Position numbers and translations under genes: made by a program. The notes under the pieces were generated by a model, which worked only from the letters and a program-made list of their open reading frames with translations, was not told where the DNA came from and did not search any database. A stretch of DNA of 64,000 nucleotides from JOPF136 sp963773835. GTDB lineage: Bacteria; Acidobacteriota; Terriglobia; Acidiferrales; UBA7541. Positions 15,092 through 25,449 of the stretch are shown in pieces (position 1 is the first letter of the stretch; every line of letters starts with the position of its first letter). The DNA lies in contig CAVZCQ010000004.1 of the NCBI GenBank assembly GCA_963773835.1, forward strand, positions 186,001 through 250,000, written 5' to 3'.

Positions 15092-18000
15092 CTATCCGGC
15101 CGGTTGTCGCGCGACGACGTCGAGATAGACCGCGCGCACAGCGCGTCCGCGCTCCTGGAGCAGAGCGCGGAGGTCTCCCTGCCAGGCCATATCCCACTGG
15201 CGAAGCAGGCGCGCGATCCGCTCCGCGAGAGCCGGCTCCGGCCAGCCGCGCAGAGGACGGCCGGTGATGAGCCGGGCGGCATGGTCGGCTGCGCGGTAGA
15301 GGACCGCGGTGGAGCGCAGCGTCTCGATTTGCGGGGCGTCGAGGGCGCCCGCCGCCGCGAGCGCCTGGATTTGCTCGAGCGTATTGCCGCCCGCGGGACG
15401 AGTCTCGCGCGCGTAGGCGAGATATCCGATCACGTACTCGAGGTCATAGAATCCGCCGGTCATTTTTTTGAAGCGACCCTTGGCGCGCGGGCCGGCCGCG
15501 TCCTGCTCCAGCTTCGCGCGGATGCGCCCCAATTCGCGCGCCATTTCCGCGGCGCCGGCGGGTCCGGCGTAGCGGGAACGGAGCGCCGCATGAGCGTGCG
15601 CGGCCACGCGGGATCCGAATTCCAGATTGCCGGCGACGGGCCGCAGCTTCAAGAAACCGAGCGCTTCCCAGGGCGCCGCATCCGCGGCCAGATAGGCCAG
15701 CAACGCCTCGAGCGAGGGGACCAATTCGCCCTCACCGCCGCGCGGGCGCAGCCGGGTATCCACCGCGAAGAGAACGCCCTCCCGGGTGTGGCTGCTGACG
15801 ATTTGCACCAGCCGCTCCGCCGTCCGCCGCCACAGGGCGCGCGCGCCGGGAGGCAGCCCGTCTTCCGTCACAAACAGCAGGTCCGCGTCCGAGCCGATGG
15901 ACATCTCCCGTGTGCCCATTCGTCCCAGGGCCAGCACGGCGAAGGGGCCGGCGTCGTCTACGGCGTCGCTGCCGCCATTCGAGTCCTCCGCCGCAAGGCG
16001 GAGCGCCTGGCGCAGCGCGTCTTCCGCCAGCGCCGTCATGCTGCCGAGAAACGGGAATGGCGCCGGCGCGTCACCCTCGCACGGGCCGAGGAGTTCGGCT
16101 GCGACTTCGCGCAGCAGCGCCACGCGATAGTTGCAGCGCAAATCCTCCGTCTGCTGCGCCGCGGTACGGGCAAACGGCAGTGCCGGCTGCGCAGCCTGGG
16201 CCGCCAGCGCGCCAATCTGCTCGATTTCTTCCGGATGGTGGGCGAGCAGGTCCACGGCCAGGTCGCTGCGCTCGAAAAGCGCTGCGGCGTCGCGGAGCCG
16301 TTCCGGCTCGGCCTCCAGCCGAGCCATCACGGCCGGAGAGAGCAGCGCCGAGGTGAGATAGCGCGCCAGCCCGCGGCGCAGGTAGTGGGCGGATTCGAGG
16401 CCCGCCGTCAGTTGCGCGGCCACGGCGCCCACAGCGGGAAACTCCTCCTCGACCCGGCGAAGAAGCGACGGCCCCGAGGTGTCCTCTGCCACAGTGCCGT
16501 GCGGCCGCGGCCCGGCGCCCTCCGGACGCTGCCGCAGCAGGAGACGGCTGTAACTTTCGCGCACGAACTGGAGATGTTCCGCTAGGCGGGCGAGCAACGC
16601 GGCCCCGGCCGATTGCTCGGGTGCGCGAGCAGGCGGCGCTTCCACGCCGCATCGCCGTGCCAGCCGGTCGAGCGAATCCGCGGCCTGCGGCAGCTCGTGG
16701 CGCTGCAGGCCGTCGCGAAGTTGCAGGCGGTGCTCGATGGTGCGGAGAAACTGGTATGCGGCCGCCAATCGCTGGAAATCCCGTCCGGAAAGGTGACCTT
16801 TGTCGTGCAGGCGCTGAAGCGCCACCAGCGTCGGGGCCGTCTGCAGCCACGTATCCTCGCCGCCGAAGAGCCGTTGCAGGCATTGCGCCAGGAATTCGAT
16901 GTCGCGAATTCCGCCCGGCGACAATTTCACGTTGATCACGCCGGCCGGCGCCGGACGCACGGTGCGGGCGCCCGAGGAACGCGAGGTTGCTCGCCGGGCG
17001 TGGCGGCGCGTGAGCGTGCGGGTGATTTGTTCGCGCGCGTTCAGCACCGCCTCCACCGCTTCCAGGCGGAATTCGCGCTGGTAAACGAGCGGCCGCACTT
17101 CGTTGAGGAAGCGCCGCGCGGTGTCGCGGTCTCCCGCGGCTCCGCGCGCGCGGATCAACGATTGGAGTTCCCATTCGCGGGCACGCGTGCGGTAATACTC
17201 GACGGCTGCGGGAACGCTGATGACCAGTTCGCCTTCGCTTCCCTGCGGGCGCAGCCGCAGGTCCACGCGGAAGACCGCGCCTTCCGGTGTGCTCTCCGTG
17301 ATGAGGCGCAGCACCGCCTGGGCCAGCCGCACAAAGTATTCCCGGTTGGCGATGGACCCCGCCGCGCCTCCCGACGTTTCGCCGTCTGCGGCGTAGAGGA
17401 ACATCAGGTCGATGTCAGAGTTGTAGTTCAGCTCCTGCCCGCCGAGTTTTCCCAGTGCCAGGATGGCCAGCTCGCAACCGCGCCGCCGCCCGTCCGGGCC
17501 GGTAAATCCCGGCCTGCCATAGGAGGCGGCCAGGGTGCGTTCGCCGATTTCCCGTGCGCGTTCGAGCAACAGGTCGGCCAGTTGGGAGAGCTCCAGAGTG
17601 GTTTCCGCGAGGGTGGCGAGTTTCAGGACGTCGCGCAACATGATGCGCAGGTATTCGCGGCGTTTGAACCGCGCCAGCACCACCGCGGGAGGCACGTCCA
17701 GGGAGGTGGCTTCAAATCGCGCAAATTCGTCGTTCAAGTCCTCCATCGTGGGGCTGCGTTCGATTCCCCTCGGTCCGCGGCCCGGGCCCGCTTCCGGCCG
17801 TGGAGGACGCAGGAACGTGGTTATCAACGAGGGCTGTTGCAGCAGCGTCTCGGAGAGAAAGCGGCTGTAACTGAATACCGTCAACAGGTAGTGCAGGGAA
17901 GCGGGATGCCGCTCGACGAATTCCAGCACGCGCGGGGGAGCGCCGCCCTCCGGGCGGAGAAAGCGCTCCAGAAAATTCAAAGCGTCGTCCGGAGCGGGCA

Positions 18001-18124
18001 CTTGCGCGAGCAGGGCAGGGAAGGCAACGCGGAGCGAGGCCGGCAGGCGCTCGTGGATGCGCGCCAGGTTCGCCTCTGCCCGCGCCGGATCGCCGAATGC
18101 GACATTGGAGTACGCTCGAAGCAC
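15092..18124 (-). CDS. glnE: Bifunctional glutamine synthetase adenylyltransferase/deadenylase
   Basis: About 1010 aa if the GTG at 18124 is used; the frame is open to 18250, overlapping the upstream gene, and no ribosome site settles the start. The protein has two nucleotidyltransferase halves. The N-terminal half carries LGKLGGQELNYNSDIDLMFL and LRPQGSEGELVIS (deadenylylation). The C-terminal half carries LGRMGTREMSIGSDADLLFV and LRPRGGEGELVPS (adenylylation). Between them lies GGIRDIEFLAQCLQRLFGG, and GGFYDLEYVIGYLAY follows near the C-terminus. It modifies the conserved tyrosine of GlnA, which is encoded 2.6 kb upstream on the same strand and has that tyrosine at 397. No PII (glnB/K) gene is in the window. 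Confidence 0.93.
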   Translation of the reverse strand: MLRAYSNVAFGDPARAEANLARIHERLPASLRVAFPALLAQVPAPDDALNFLERFLRPEGGAPPRVLEFVERHPASLHYLLTVFSYSRFLSETLLQQPSLITTFLRPPRPEAGPGRGPRGIERSPTMEDLNDEFARFEATSLDVPPAVVLARFKRREYLRIMLRDVLKLATLAETTLELSQLADLLLERAREIGERTLAASYGRPGFTGPDGRRRGCELAILALGKLGGQELNYNSDIDLMFLYAADGETSGGAAGSIANREYFVRLAQAVLRLITESTPEGAVFRVDLRLRPQGSEGELVISVPAAVEYYRTRAREWELQSLIRARGAAGDRDTARRFLNEVRPLVYQREFRLEAVEAVLNAREQITRTLTRRHARRATSRSSGARTVRPAPAGVINVKLSPGGIRDIEFLAQCLQRLFGGEDTWLQTAPTLVALQRLHDKGHLSGRDFQRLAAAYQFLRTIEHRLQLRDGLQRHELPQAADSLDRLARRCGVEAPPARAPEQSAGAALLARLAEHLQFVRESYSRLLLRQRPEGAGPRPHGTVAEDTSGPSLLRRVEEEFPAVGAVAAQLTAGLESAHYLRRGLARYLTSALLSPAVMARLEAEPERLRDAAALFERSDLAVDLLAHHPEEIEQIGALAAQAAQPALPFARTAAQQTEDLRCNYRVALLREVAAELLGPCEGDAPAPFPFLGSMTALAEDALRQALRLAAEDSNGGSDAVDDAGPFAVLALGRMGTREMSIGSDADLLFVTEDGLPPGARALWRRTAERLVQIVSSHTREGVLFAVDTRLRPRGGEGELVPSLEALLAYLAADAAPWEALGFLKLRPVAGNLEFGSRVAAHAHAALRSRYAGPAGAAEMARELGRIRAKLEQDAAGPRAKGRFKKMTGGFYDLEYVIGYLAYARETRPAGGNTLEQIQALAAAGALDAPQIETLRSTAVLYRAADHAARLITGRPLRGWPEPALAERIARLLRQWDMAWQGDLRALLQERGRAVRAVYLDVVARQPAG

Positions 18125-18209
18125 AGAGCCGTTTATACCATTGCAGGAGCAGAGAACGCGGCTCCCGCTGATGCTGGATCCAGAGGGGTCCTGCGCGGCG
18201 AAGCAGCGA

Positions 18210-19568
18210 CTAGGCGGCGGCTTCGACAAATAAAGCGCAGGCGAGGCCAAAGACGCGGTCGCGTGCGGGCTGGGCGCTTGCTACGGTGGGGACAGCCTTG
18301 GCCGCCTTGGCTTCCGCCGATGCCGCTGTTCGAGCCGCTTCCGCAGCCGCCAGGACAGCAGATTTCACGGACTTCGCCGACTCCTGCATGGCGCGCAGCG
18401 CGAGGGCAACAGTGGCAGCAGTTGCTGCAGAATCCGCGGCTGTCTTCGCCAGCGCCACGGATGCCGCCTTCGCCGCCTTTGCGGCCCACAGCGCTGAAGC
18501 GGGAGACTCGCGCGATTCGGACCCGGCTGCGGATTGCGCTTCGGCGGAGGCGGCTGCCGCCGCCGCTGCGGCCTCGGCCAGAGTGCGCGCCTCGCGGCAT
18601 AGGATGCGGCAGGAGTCCGGAAGGCCGGGAAGCCCAGCGACCACGCGCTGAACGGTCAGCAGGGCCAAACGCTCCGCGGTGCGCTGTTTCCGCTGAATCG
18701 GCCAATCGAGCGAGCCTTCGAATGCGGCGAGCACGGGCATCAGATGTTTCGTTCGTGTTTCCGGGGAAACCGGGATCTTGTTGAGAGGGCTGAGGTCGAA
18801 GCAGTGTACTTCCTCCGGAGAAGCGGTCCAGGGGATTCCCCGGAAAACCGACAACAATTCCATGGCGTTGGCCCGGCCGCTGCCTTCGGGGTGCACGGAA
18901 TCACGCAGCACGCCGCCGAACTGCTTGTCCAGAAGACATTGCAAGCGCTCGGGGCCCGTGGTGCAGGCACAGGAACACGCGGCGCAGGTGGGGCACAACA
19001 GCCCTTCCCGGTCCGCACCGAGACCGTCGCCGGAAAGGAGCCTTCCGCAACCGCCGCACATGGCGGCGTAGCGAGTGGCGAGCAGGCGCTCGCTTGCCGG
19101 GACCCATGCTCCGGCCGGGTCCACCAGGCGGCTGGTCATACGGATGCGCATGTACACGCCACTCTGCGCATCCAACTCAGCCAGCATGGCGCGGGCATAG
19201 TCCGCGTTCAGCACGTCTTCGGTGAAGGACTCGAAAAACGAGCGGGCTTCCTCTTCGCTGAGAAAATCCTCTCCGTAGGTGACATTGGTGGCGTCGGTCC
19301 ACTCGACCGAAAACAAGTAGCCGCGGGACGCGGCCAGTTTGCGCAATGTTCGGGCTCTGGTGTGGCTGCCGAGGATGACCGGCGGAGCCTTCTCCGTGAG
19401 GATTTCCTTTGCAGTTTCCAAGCTTTCGCTGTCGGCCCCGAAGAGTGCGACCGCGAGCCGTTTTTCACGCCGCGTGGGGAATTGGGGACGCACGCCGATT
19501 GCGGCCTGGAACTGTGGCGGCAGGGAACGGAATCGTTCGTCGAGTGCTTTGTCTCTAGTGTCCGCCAT
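18210..19568 (-). CDS. Unknown protein with a cysteine cluster and a long Ala-rich helical tail
   Basis: 452 aa, no family recognised. Residues 1-165 are mixed and charged. Residues 171-211 hold eight cysteines in a zinc-ribbon-like arrangement: CGGC at 171-174, then CPTCAACSCAC at 192-202 and Cys211. Residues 215-310 include a segment starting RDSVHPEGSGRANAMELLSV. Residues 325-440 are dominated by Ala with Lys/Glu/Ser (for example AKAAKAASVALAKTAADSAA), predicting a very long helix or coiled coil. It lies between glnE and the orphan antitoxin on the same strand, 85 bases before the likely glnE start. Its Cys cluster might bind metal or nucleic acid, but nothing shows a role. Confidence 0.65.
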   Translation of the reverse strand: MADTRDKALDERFRSLPPQFQAAIGVRPQFPTRREKRLAVALFGADSESLETAKEILTEKAPPVILGSHTRARTLRKLAASRGYLFSVEWTDATNVTYGEDFLSEEEARSFFESFTEDVLNADYARAMLAELDAQSGVYMRIRMTSRLVDPAGAWVPASERLLATRYAAMCGGCGRLLSGDGLGADREGLLCPTCAACSCACTTGPERLQCLLDKQFGGVLRDSVHPEGSGRANAMELLSVFRGIPWTASPEEVHCFDLSPLNKIPVSPETRTKHLMPVLAAFEGSLDWPIQRKQRTAERLALLTVQRVVAGLPGLPDSCRILCREARTLAEAAAAAAAASAEAQSAAGSESRESPASALWAAKAAKAASVALAKTAADSAATAATVALALRAMQESAKSVKSAVLAAAEAARTAASAEAKAAKAVPTVASAQPARDRVFGLACALFVEAAA

Positions 19569-19664
19569 GCAGTGTTCTCTAGACCTTTGGCGAGTGCAGC
19601 GAAGGAAGTATGGAAGAGACGGTTCATCCGGTCAAGAACGCGAGGAGCGACAGGAGATAGCCGC

Positions 19665-19997
19665 TCAAAGCTTGATATGTCGCGCTTCGTCCATGCCTCT
19701 TTCCAAATCTAGCTCGACACCAACGAGCGGGGACTGACGAAAGAACTGCACGATATTTTTCGGCTGGCGGGACCGGCCGACGAGCTGTTCGTACAGTTCG
19801 TCGGAAATTGTCACTACACCTTCTTTGCCTTGCCGTGTAATGAGTTGCGGACCTTCGGCACGCGCCCGGCGAAACAGCTCGCTGAACCGGGCCTTGGCGG
19901 TTTGAATCTGCCAGGGCGGGCAGAGGGTCTTGAGCCTGCGTTCTTTTCGCGAGGCAGACGGCGAGTGGCGTTTTCGGAGGGCTTTGCCCATGTCCAT
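19665..19997 (-). CDS. Phd/YefM-family antitoxin without an adjacent toxin
   Basis: 110 aa. After a basic N-terminus, WQIQTAKARFSELFRRARAE and GPQLITRQGKEGVVTISDEL form the DNA-binding Phd/YefM fold. FFRQSPLVGVELDLERGMDE is the C-terminal toxin-binding tail seen in antitoxins paired with PIN-domain toxins. The next gene downstream starts only 97 bases away and is the unrelated 452-aa protein, so no toxin gene follows and this is an orphan. Upstream, GACTAGTC and TGACTAGA (20014-20029) resemble the operator of the complete module at 25.4 kb. The true start may lie some residues downstream of the first ATG. Confidence 0.8.
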   Translation of the reverse strand: MDMGKALRKRHSPSASRKERRLKTLCPPWQIQTAKARFSELFRRARAEGPQLITRQGKEGVVTISDELYEQLVGRSRQPKNIVQFFRQSPLVGVELDLERGMDEARHIKL

Positions 19998-20013
19998 CCC
20001 TAGCTTACCTTAC

Positions 20014-20029
20014 GACTAGTCTGACTAGA
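20014..20029 (-). promoter_or_regulatory. Candidate antitoxin operator (GACTAGTC-TGACTAGA)
   Basis: GACTAGTC is an 8-bp palindrome followed directly by TGACTAGA, about 17 bases before the antitoxin ATG. The same ACTAGTC core forms the perfect operator at 25426-25449, next to the second antitoxin gene. Confidence 0.45.
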
Positions 20030-20090
20030 CTGCATTGTCCATCGGATGGCCGGCAAGGCAAAGGCCTCACTTTGCAGGACTGCCTGCCGA

Positions 20091-20573
20091 TTAGTGACTG
20101 AGCTGTACGGGAGTGAGACGGCGAATGAGCCGCCCAAGGCAGAAGAGAACCACGCCTCCGATGAGGGCCCGCGTTTCGGGCTGGCTGTTCCAAGGGCGGT
20201 CGATAGTCTTTCCAAGACTGAGGATCGGCGAAAGGAGGATTGGGCCGATGCTGAAATCCTGAACGGCCTGCGCTGCTAGGTGGACGATGGAGGCCGGCGC
20301 TCTGTGATCCGATGGGTTGGAATGCGCAAAGAGTTCTGGTTGCGTTAACCCAAACCCCTCAGATGACTTCCGGAAGAGGAAGATACCTTTCAGCAGAAGC
20401 GTGGGGCTACCAAGGGCGAGAACAAGGGGAATGGTGTCAAGCTTAGATTGGTGAGGAGAAACAGCCCAATAGAACAAGGCACACGCGCTAAGAACCAGAT
20501 AGATCCCACCCCGTCGAGGACTGTATTCCAAGTCACCGGCGAAGTTCTCCATGAAGAACTGGCGCACCCTCAT
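20091..20573 (-). CDS. Hypothetical membrane-associated protein
   Basis: 160 aa, unknown function. The N-terminus reads MRVRQFFMENFAGDLEY, with a second possible start at the internal Met (20552). Two hydrophobic segments lie at about residues 22-40 (GGIYLVLSACALFYWAVSP) and 46-65 (IPLVLALGSPTLLLKGIFLF), and a third weaker one near 138-150. The middle is soluble. The gene is on the same strand as the orphan antitoxin, separated by 93 bases that hold the antitoxin operator. No enzyme motif is visible, and its GC is lower than that of the neighbouring core genes. Confidence 0.6.
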   Translation of the reverse strand: MRVRQFFMENFAGDLEYSPRRGGIYLVLSACALFYWAVSPHQSKLDTIPLVLALGSPTLLLKGIFLFRKSSEGFGLTQPELFAHSNPSDHRAPASIVHLAAQAVQDFSIGPILLSPILSLGKTIDRPWNSQPETRALIGGVVLFCLGRLIRRLTPVQLSH

Positions 20574-20706
20574 GTTACGGAGTGTATCTCAGGGGGCGGC
20601 AAAGACCCGATGATTCGTGATCGACGTGGCTTTCAAGCCGAGCGGGCAAAGAGCCCGCCGAAGTCATGGCGGACAGGCCGTGGTTTGTTGCAATTAAAAT
20701 AGAAGG

Positions 20707-22116
<1,410 letters not shown>

Positions 22117-22510
22117 GCCTGCTGCCTCCTGATTTTTGCCGGGATGAATCAAATCGAACGCGCGACTATAACGCATCGGCGGGCGCGCTTCAATTGAGAA
22201 GAGGAGTCTCGAGCGGTCATATTGGCGTCCTGTGGAAAGTTTCCGCGGGCGCGATAGGAATGAATCAACTGAATCGAGCAAATCGAAAAAAGCGATTTGA
22301 TGCGCATCGGAGTTGCGCCATGGCCGCGAATAGGGCAGAACATCCAGGGAGGGTGACTGGTGATTGGTGACTGGTGACTGGTGGGGAGCATCGCCGCTCC
22401 ACCATGCTCAATTGCATTAGGGCCCTCTTGCGTGAGCCCGCTCAGGCGGAAGAACCGGCGGGTTGTGGCATGGCAGGTGAACGGATGACAATTCATCGGG
22501 CTGCGAAGCG
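22117..22510. other. 394-base divergent region between glnA and the TIGR01777 gene
   Basis: Holds the glnA ribosome site, a run rich in ATCGAAAAAAGCGATTT (22284-22300) that could contain promoter elements, and the heptad array at 22352-22384. I see no gene and no convincing sigma-54 or sigma-70 promoter. Confidence 0.55.
22352..22384. repeat. Heptad array (GGTGACT) n, site 1
   Basis: Four consecutive 7-base units (GGTGACT, GGTGATT, GGTGACT, GGTGACT) followed by GGTGGGG. The same array with one more unit occurs at 31794-31835, also between divergent genes. Confidence 0.85.
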
Positions 22511-23911
22511 ATGAAGAAACATGAATTCACACTGCGTTCGGAGATTGCCGCGCCCGCCGGCAGCGTCTTCGCGTGGCTGTCGCGTCCGGGCGCGTTTGAA
22601 CGCCTGGCACCGCCGTGGGAGCCGGTGAGCACGCTTTCCCGAAGCGGCATTGCTCCCCAGCCTGGCTCGCGCACAGTGTTTTCCGTGCACCTGGGGCCAT
22701 TCCGCCGCCGCTGGGTGGCGGAACACACCGCGTTCGAGCCGGGGAGGATGTTCCGGGACGAACAAATCTCCGGCCCGTTTGCCCGCTGGGTCCATACGCA
22801 CACGATCGAGCCGACCGGGCCGTTCTCGTGTACGCTTCAGGATCAGATTGAGTTCGTTCTTCCCTTCGGCCTCGTCGGCAGCGCGCTCGGGGCGGGCTAT
22901 GTGCGCCGGAGGATGGCGCGGGGGTTCGCTTACCGCCATCGAATTTGCGCGCAGGACGTGGACGCGCACTGCCGCTGGTCGGTCGAGCCGCAGCGGGTCC
23001 TGGTGAGCGGCGCCTCGGGCCTGGTCGGGAGCGCGCTGGTGGCCCATCTCTCCGCCGGAGGGCACACGCCGGTGCGGTTGGTGCGCTCGTCCGGCGGTGC
23101 TGCGCCCGATCCGGGGTTGCCCACAGAGGCGATCGCCTGGGATTCCGAAGCCGGCGGCCCGCCGCCATCTGCTGCTCTAGAGGGCTTTGACGCCGTGGTC
23201 CACCTGGCTGGAGAGAGCATCGCGTCCGGCCGGTGGACGGCACGGAAAAAGGTGCGCATTAGCCGGAGCCGGGTTGCCGGCACCATGGCGCTGGCCGAGG
23301 CCCTCGCTCGCCTGGAAAAGCCGCCACGGACGCTGGTGGTGGCGAGCGCGATCGGGTATTACGGGAACCGCGGAGAAGAAAACCTGGTGGAGTCGAGCCC
23401 GCGGGGCAGCGGCTTCCTGGCCGACGTGTGCAGCGCCTGGGAAGCGGCCGCATCACCTGCGCGAGTGGCCGGGATTCGCGTGGTGCACCTGCGAATTGGA
23501 GTGGTGCTGAGCCCGCTGGGGGGCGCGCTCGGCCAGATGCTGCTGCCGTTTCGCCTGGGCGCAGGAGGAGTGATCGGGGACGGGCGCCAGTGGATGAGCT
23601 GGATTGCCCTGGATGATCTGCTCGACGTGATCCTGCACTCTCTCGCGGACACTACTCTTACCGGGCCGATCAACACCGTTGCCCCGCATCCAGTGACAAA
23701 CGAGGAATGGACGCAAATCCTCGGGCGCGTTCTGCGCCGGCCGACGCTCGTGCCGCTGCCGGCGTTTGCGGCGCGCGCGGCGCTGGGAGAAATGGCAGAC
23801 GAGCTGTTGCTGGCCAGCACTCGGGTGCTACCGGAGCGGCTGCTGGCGGCGCGCCATCCTTTCCGCTATGTGGAGGTCGAGCCTGCGCTGCGGCACCTCT
23901 TAGGCCGCTAG
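22511..23911 (+). CDS. TIGR01777-family NAD-dependent epimerase with an N-terminal SRPBCC domain
   Basis: 466 aa. Residues 1-160 are a START/SRPBCC ligand-binding domain (FTLRSEIAAPAGSVFAWLSR ... GPFRRRWVAEHTAFEPGRMF). Residues 165-466 are an extended SDR domain: VLVSGASGLVGSALVAHL binds the nucleotide, FDAVVHLAGESIASGRWT and SAIGYYGNRGEENLVESS follow (a YxxxK is not seen, as usual for this family), and the C-terminus has the DUF1731-like tail. Relatives are called cell-division inhibitor SulA-like or YfcH-like without firm biochemical proof. The fusion of SRPBCC and TIGR01777 is known and suggests a hydrophobic substrate. It is transcribed away from glnA. The ribosome site is weak. Confidence 0.85.
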   Translation: MKKHEFTLRSEIAAPAGSVFAWLSRPGAFERLAPPWEPVSTLSRSGIAPQPGSRTVFSVHLGPFRRRWVAEHTAFEPGRMFRDEQISGPFARWVHTHTIEPTGPFSCTLQDQIEFVLPFGLVGSALGAGYVRRRMARGFAYRHRICAQDVDAHCRWSVEPQRVLVSGASGLVGSALVAHLSAGGHTPVRLVRSSGGAAPDPGLPTEAIAWDSEAGGPPPSAALEGFDAVVHLAGESIASGRWTARKKVRISRSRVAGTMALAEALARLEKPPRTLVVASAIGYYGNRGEENLVESSPRGSGFLADVCSAWEAAASPARVAGIRVVHLRIGVVLSPLGGALGQMLLPFRLGAGGVIGDGRQWMSWIALDDLLDVILHSLADTTLTGPINTVAPHPVTNEEWTQILGRVLRRPTLVPLPAFAARAALGEMADELLLASTRVLPERLLAARHPFRYVEVEPALRHLLGR

Positions 23912-24005
23912 TGGTCTGAGCGCGGATGTGGGAGCGAACCCGGCAGAGAATGGACGGGAGGAGATCCAGCGAATAGCGCGAATCGTCGAGACGCGAACGG
24001 GACAA

Positions 24006-24656
24006 TCAGGCGCGGATCTTGGCGCGGGAGCGACGGCGCAGACCGATAAGGGCGAGAGCGCCAGTACCTAGCAGCAGAAGGCTGGCAGGCTCCGGGGTGG
24101 AGATGGGGTCGGTGAATGTGACTTGCGAGGCGCTGGTGAAGGTGAGATCGCCCAGCCCTGTAGTCACGCAACCGGAGGAGCAACTGAACTCGGGCAAACC
24201 GCCGAGGTTTATCGGCCCCACCGGTCCCATGGGAACGGACAAATTGTAGCCGGCAAATGCCGAGTTGGTCAGATCGAGGAGATCCAGGCCGATGCCGCCG
24301 GAGCCGCTGCCCGTGACTCGCGACAGTCCGAGAACGTCGACGGTCTGGTTATCGAAGACTCCGATAGGCGAGGTGATGGTCGTGGTCATTCCGTCGACGG
24401 TCACCGTGGCCGTGGCCGCCGTGACGTCGAGCAGCGTGCAGGGCGAAGGCGAACACGTCATGGTGAACTGGGAGATGTTGCTCGTGTTGGCGGTCAGGGT
24501 AATCGTGAACGACGAGTGCGTGAACGAGGTGCTGCCCAGGGTTCCGCTGGCGTAACCCTGAAAGACGTACGAGACGGAATCCGCGCGGGCTCCCTGTGCA
24601 CCGAGGAGCAGCAAGAAAGCCAGAGGCAGGAACCGGAGGAGACTGTGCCTCACCAT
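24006..24656 (-). CDS. PEP-CTERM sorting-signal exported protein
   Basis: 216 aa. A signal peptide (LRFLPLAFLLLLGAQGARAD) precedes a Thr/Ser/Gly-rich beta-type body with two Cys-containing loops (CSPSPCTLLD; FSCSSGCVTTG). The C-terminus is TPEPASLLLLGTGALALIGL followed by RRRSR: the Pro-Glu-Pro motif, a hydrophobic helix and a basic tail recognised by exosortase. Such proteins go to the surface or into the exopolysaccharide matrix. Exosortase itself is not in this window. The gene is monocistronic, between the convergent epimerase gene and the divergently organised toxin module. Confidence 0.9.
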   Translation of the reverse strand: MVRHSLLRFLPLAFLLLLGAQGARADSVSYVFQGYASGTLGSTSFTHSSFTITLTANTSNISQFTMTCSPSPCTLLDVTAATATVTVDGMTTTITSPIGVFDNQTVDVLGLSRVTGSGSGGIGLDLLDLTNSAFAGYNLSVPMGPVGPINLGGLPEFSCSSGCVTTGLGDLTFTSASQVTFTDPISTPEPASLLLLGTGALALIGLRRRSRAKIRA

Positions 24657-24748
24657 GTCGTAATTTGTAGCTTGCGGGATGCCGGAATGGAACAGTACGG
24701 CCGGGGGGTTAGTCCTAGTACTTGGCGCCGAGATGGATAGCTAGCGGC

Positions 24749-25159
24749 TCAGCGTTTTGAGCCAAATGGGCTGAATACGGGCGCTCCCAGGCGCTCGAAG
24801 TGACTGACGTTTCTAGAAACCACGGTCATGCGCTGAACTCTTGCGGTGGCCGCAATCATGGCGTCGACGAGAAGCTGCCCGGGGTGCTTCTCAACGAGGC
24901 GTGCCCAGTCACGGAAAATGTCGCCACTCATGGGGATGACTTCAAATGCGGCAGCCACCTGGTCCACCCAGTGCTCGATCACCTCGGCCTTTTCTGGGTC
25001 GCGTAACCGCAACTGCTCGACGCCACGCTGGAGTTCCCCGAGGACAACGGCGGGAAGATAGATCGCGGTGTCGGGCACGTTGCGGAGCCAGGCAACCACG
25101 GAGGGATCAGGGCGGGGCTTGCGCAATTCGGATACGACGTTGGTATCGAGAAGGTACAA
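24749..25159 (-). CDS. vapC: PIN-domain toxin ribonuclease (VapC/FitB-like)
   Basis: 136 aa. MYLLDTNVVSELRKP contains the first metal-binding Asp (residue 5). LPAVVLGELQRGVEQL supplies the Glu, LLVDAMIAATARVQ supplies the third Asp, and VVSRNVSHFERLG closes the domain with Asn where many relatives have Asp. PIN toxins cut RNA with Mg ions. The start is three bases after the stop of the Phd/YefM-type antitoxin, as in a toxin-antitoxin operon. All three core acidic residues are present, so the nuclease should be active. Its target RNA is unknown. Confidence 0.9.
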   Translation of the reverse strand: MYLLDTNVVSELRKPRPDPSVVAWLRNVPDTAIYLPAVVLGELQRGVEQLRLRDPEKAEVIEHWVDQVAAAFEVIPMSGDIFRDWARLVEKHPGQLLVDAMIAATARVQRMTVVSRNVSHFERLGAPVFSPFGSKR

Positions 25160-25162
25160 GGA

Positions 25163-25417
25163 TCATCCCAGTCGCGGCGGGCGGCCCAGGCGAAGCCTAC
25201 GCCGTTTCGGCGAGGGAAGCTCGAAACGGGGCTGGGCCGCGAGGAGCAATTGCTTCAGGGTGGGCTTCGCGGAGCGCTCCAGCTTGCGCCACTGCTCGAT
25301 GGGGACTAGAACAGCAGCCTCCACGCCGCGGCGAGTCACCACCTGAGGTCCTTTCCTCAAACTGGCCTCGAGAAACGCGCTGAACCTTGCCTTTGCGTCC
25401 TGCAGCTTCCAGACCAT
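25163..25417 (-). CDS. Phd/YefM-family antitoxin paired with the PIN toxin
   Basis: 84 aa. MVWKLQDAKARFSAFLEASL and GPQVVTRRGVEAAVLVPIEQ make the Phd/YefM DNA-binding fold. The tail ends in a very basic PSPKRRRLRLGRPPRLG, unusual for the normally acidic or neutral toxin-binding tail. It lies directly upstream of vapC. A perfect inverted repeat, CTGACTAGT-N6-ACTAGTCAG, begins nine bases before the ATG and probably serves as the autoregulatory operator bound by the antitoxin-toxin complex. Confidence 0.9.
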   Translation of the reverse strand: MVWKLQDAKARFSAFLEASLRKGPQVVTRRGVEAAVLVPIEQWRKLERSAKPTLKQLLLAAQPRFELPSPKRRRLRLGRPPRLG

Positions 25418-25425
25418 AGTGGCTC

Positions 25426-25449
25426 CTGACTAGTTATAGCACTAGTCAG
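25426..25449 (-). promoter_or_regulatory. Toxin-antitoxin operator: perfect 9-bp inverted repeat
   Basis: CTGACTAGT (25426-25434), a six-base spacer TATAGC, then ACTAGTCAG (25441-25449). It lies just upstream of the antitoxin ATG. The spacer is AT-rich and may overlap the -10 element, so binding would block transcription. Confidence 0.7.

Noticed and set aside
16613..18784. 723-codon open frame on the plus strand opposite glnE and the unknown protein
   Set aside because: It is the complement of a clear GlnE sequence; high GC removes stop codons from antisense frames. Its translation is Arg/Gln/Ala-rich and has no domain.
19569..19664. Remnant of a PIN toxin after the orphan antitoxin
   Set aside because: No DTNV-type or other PIN motif is readable in any frame of the 96 bases.
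22117..22400. Sigma-54 promoter upstream of glnA
   Set aside because: A TGGC ... TGC pair exists on the minus strand but its spacing is two bases too long for -24/-12 elements.
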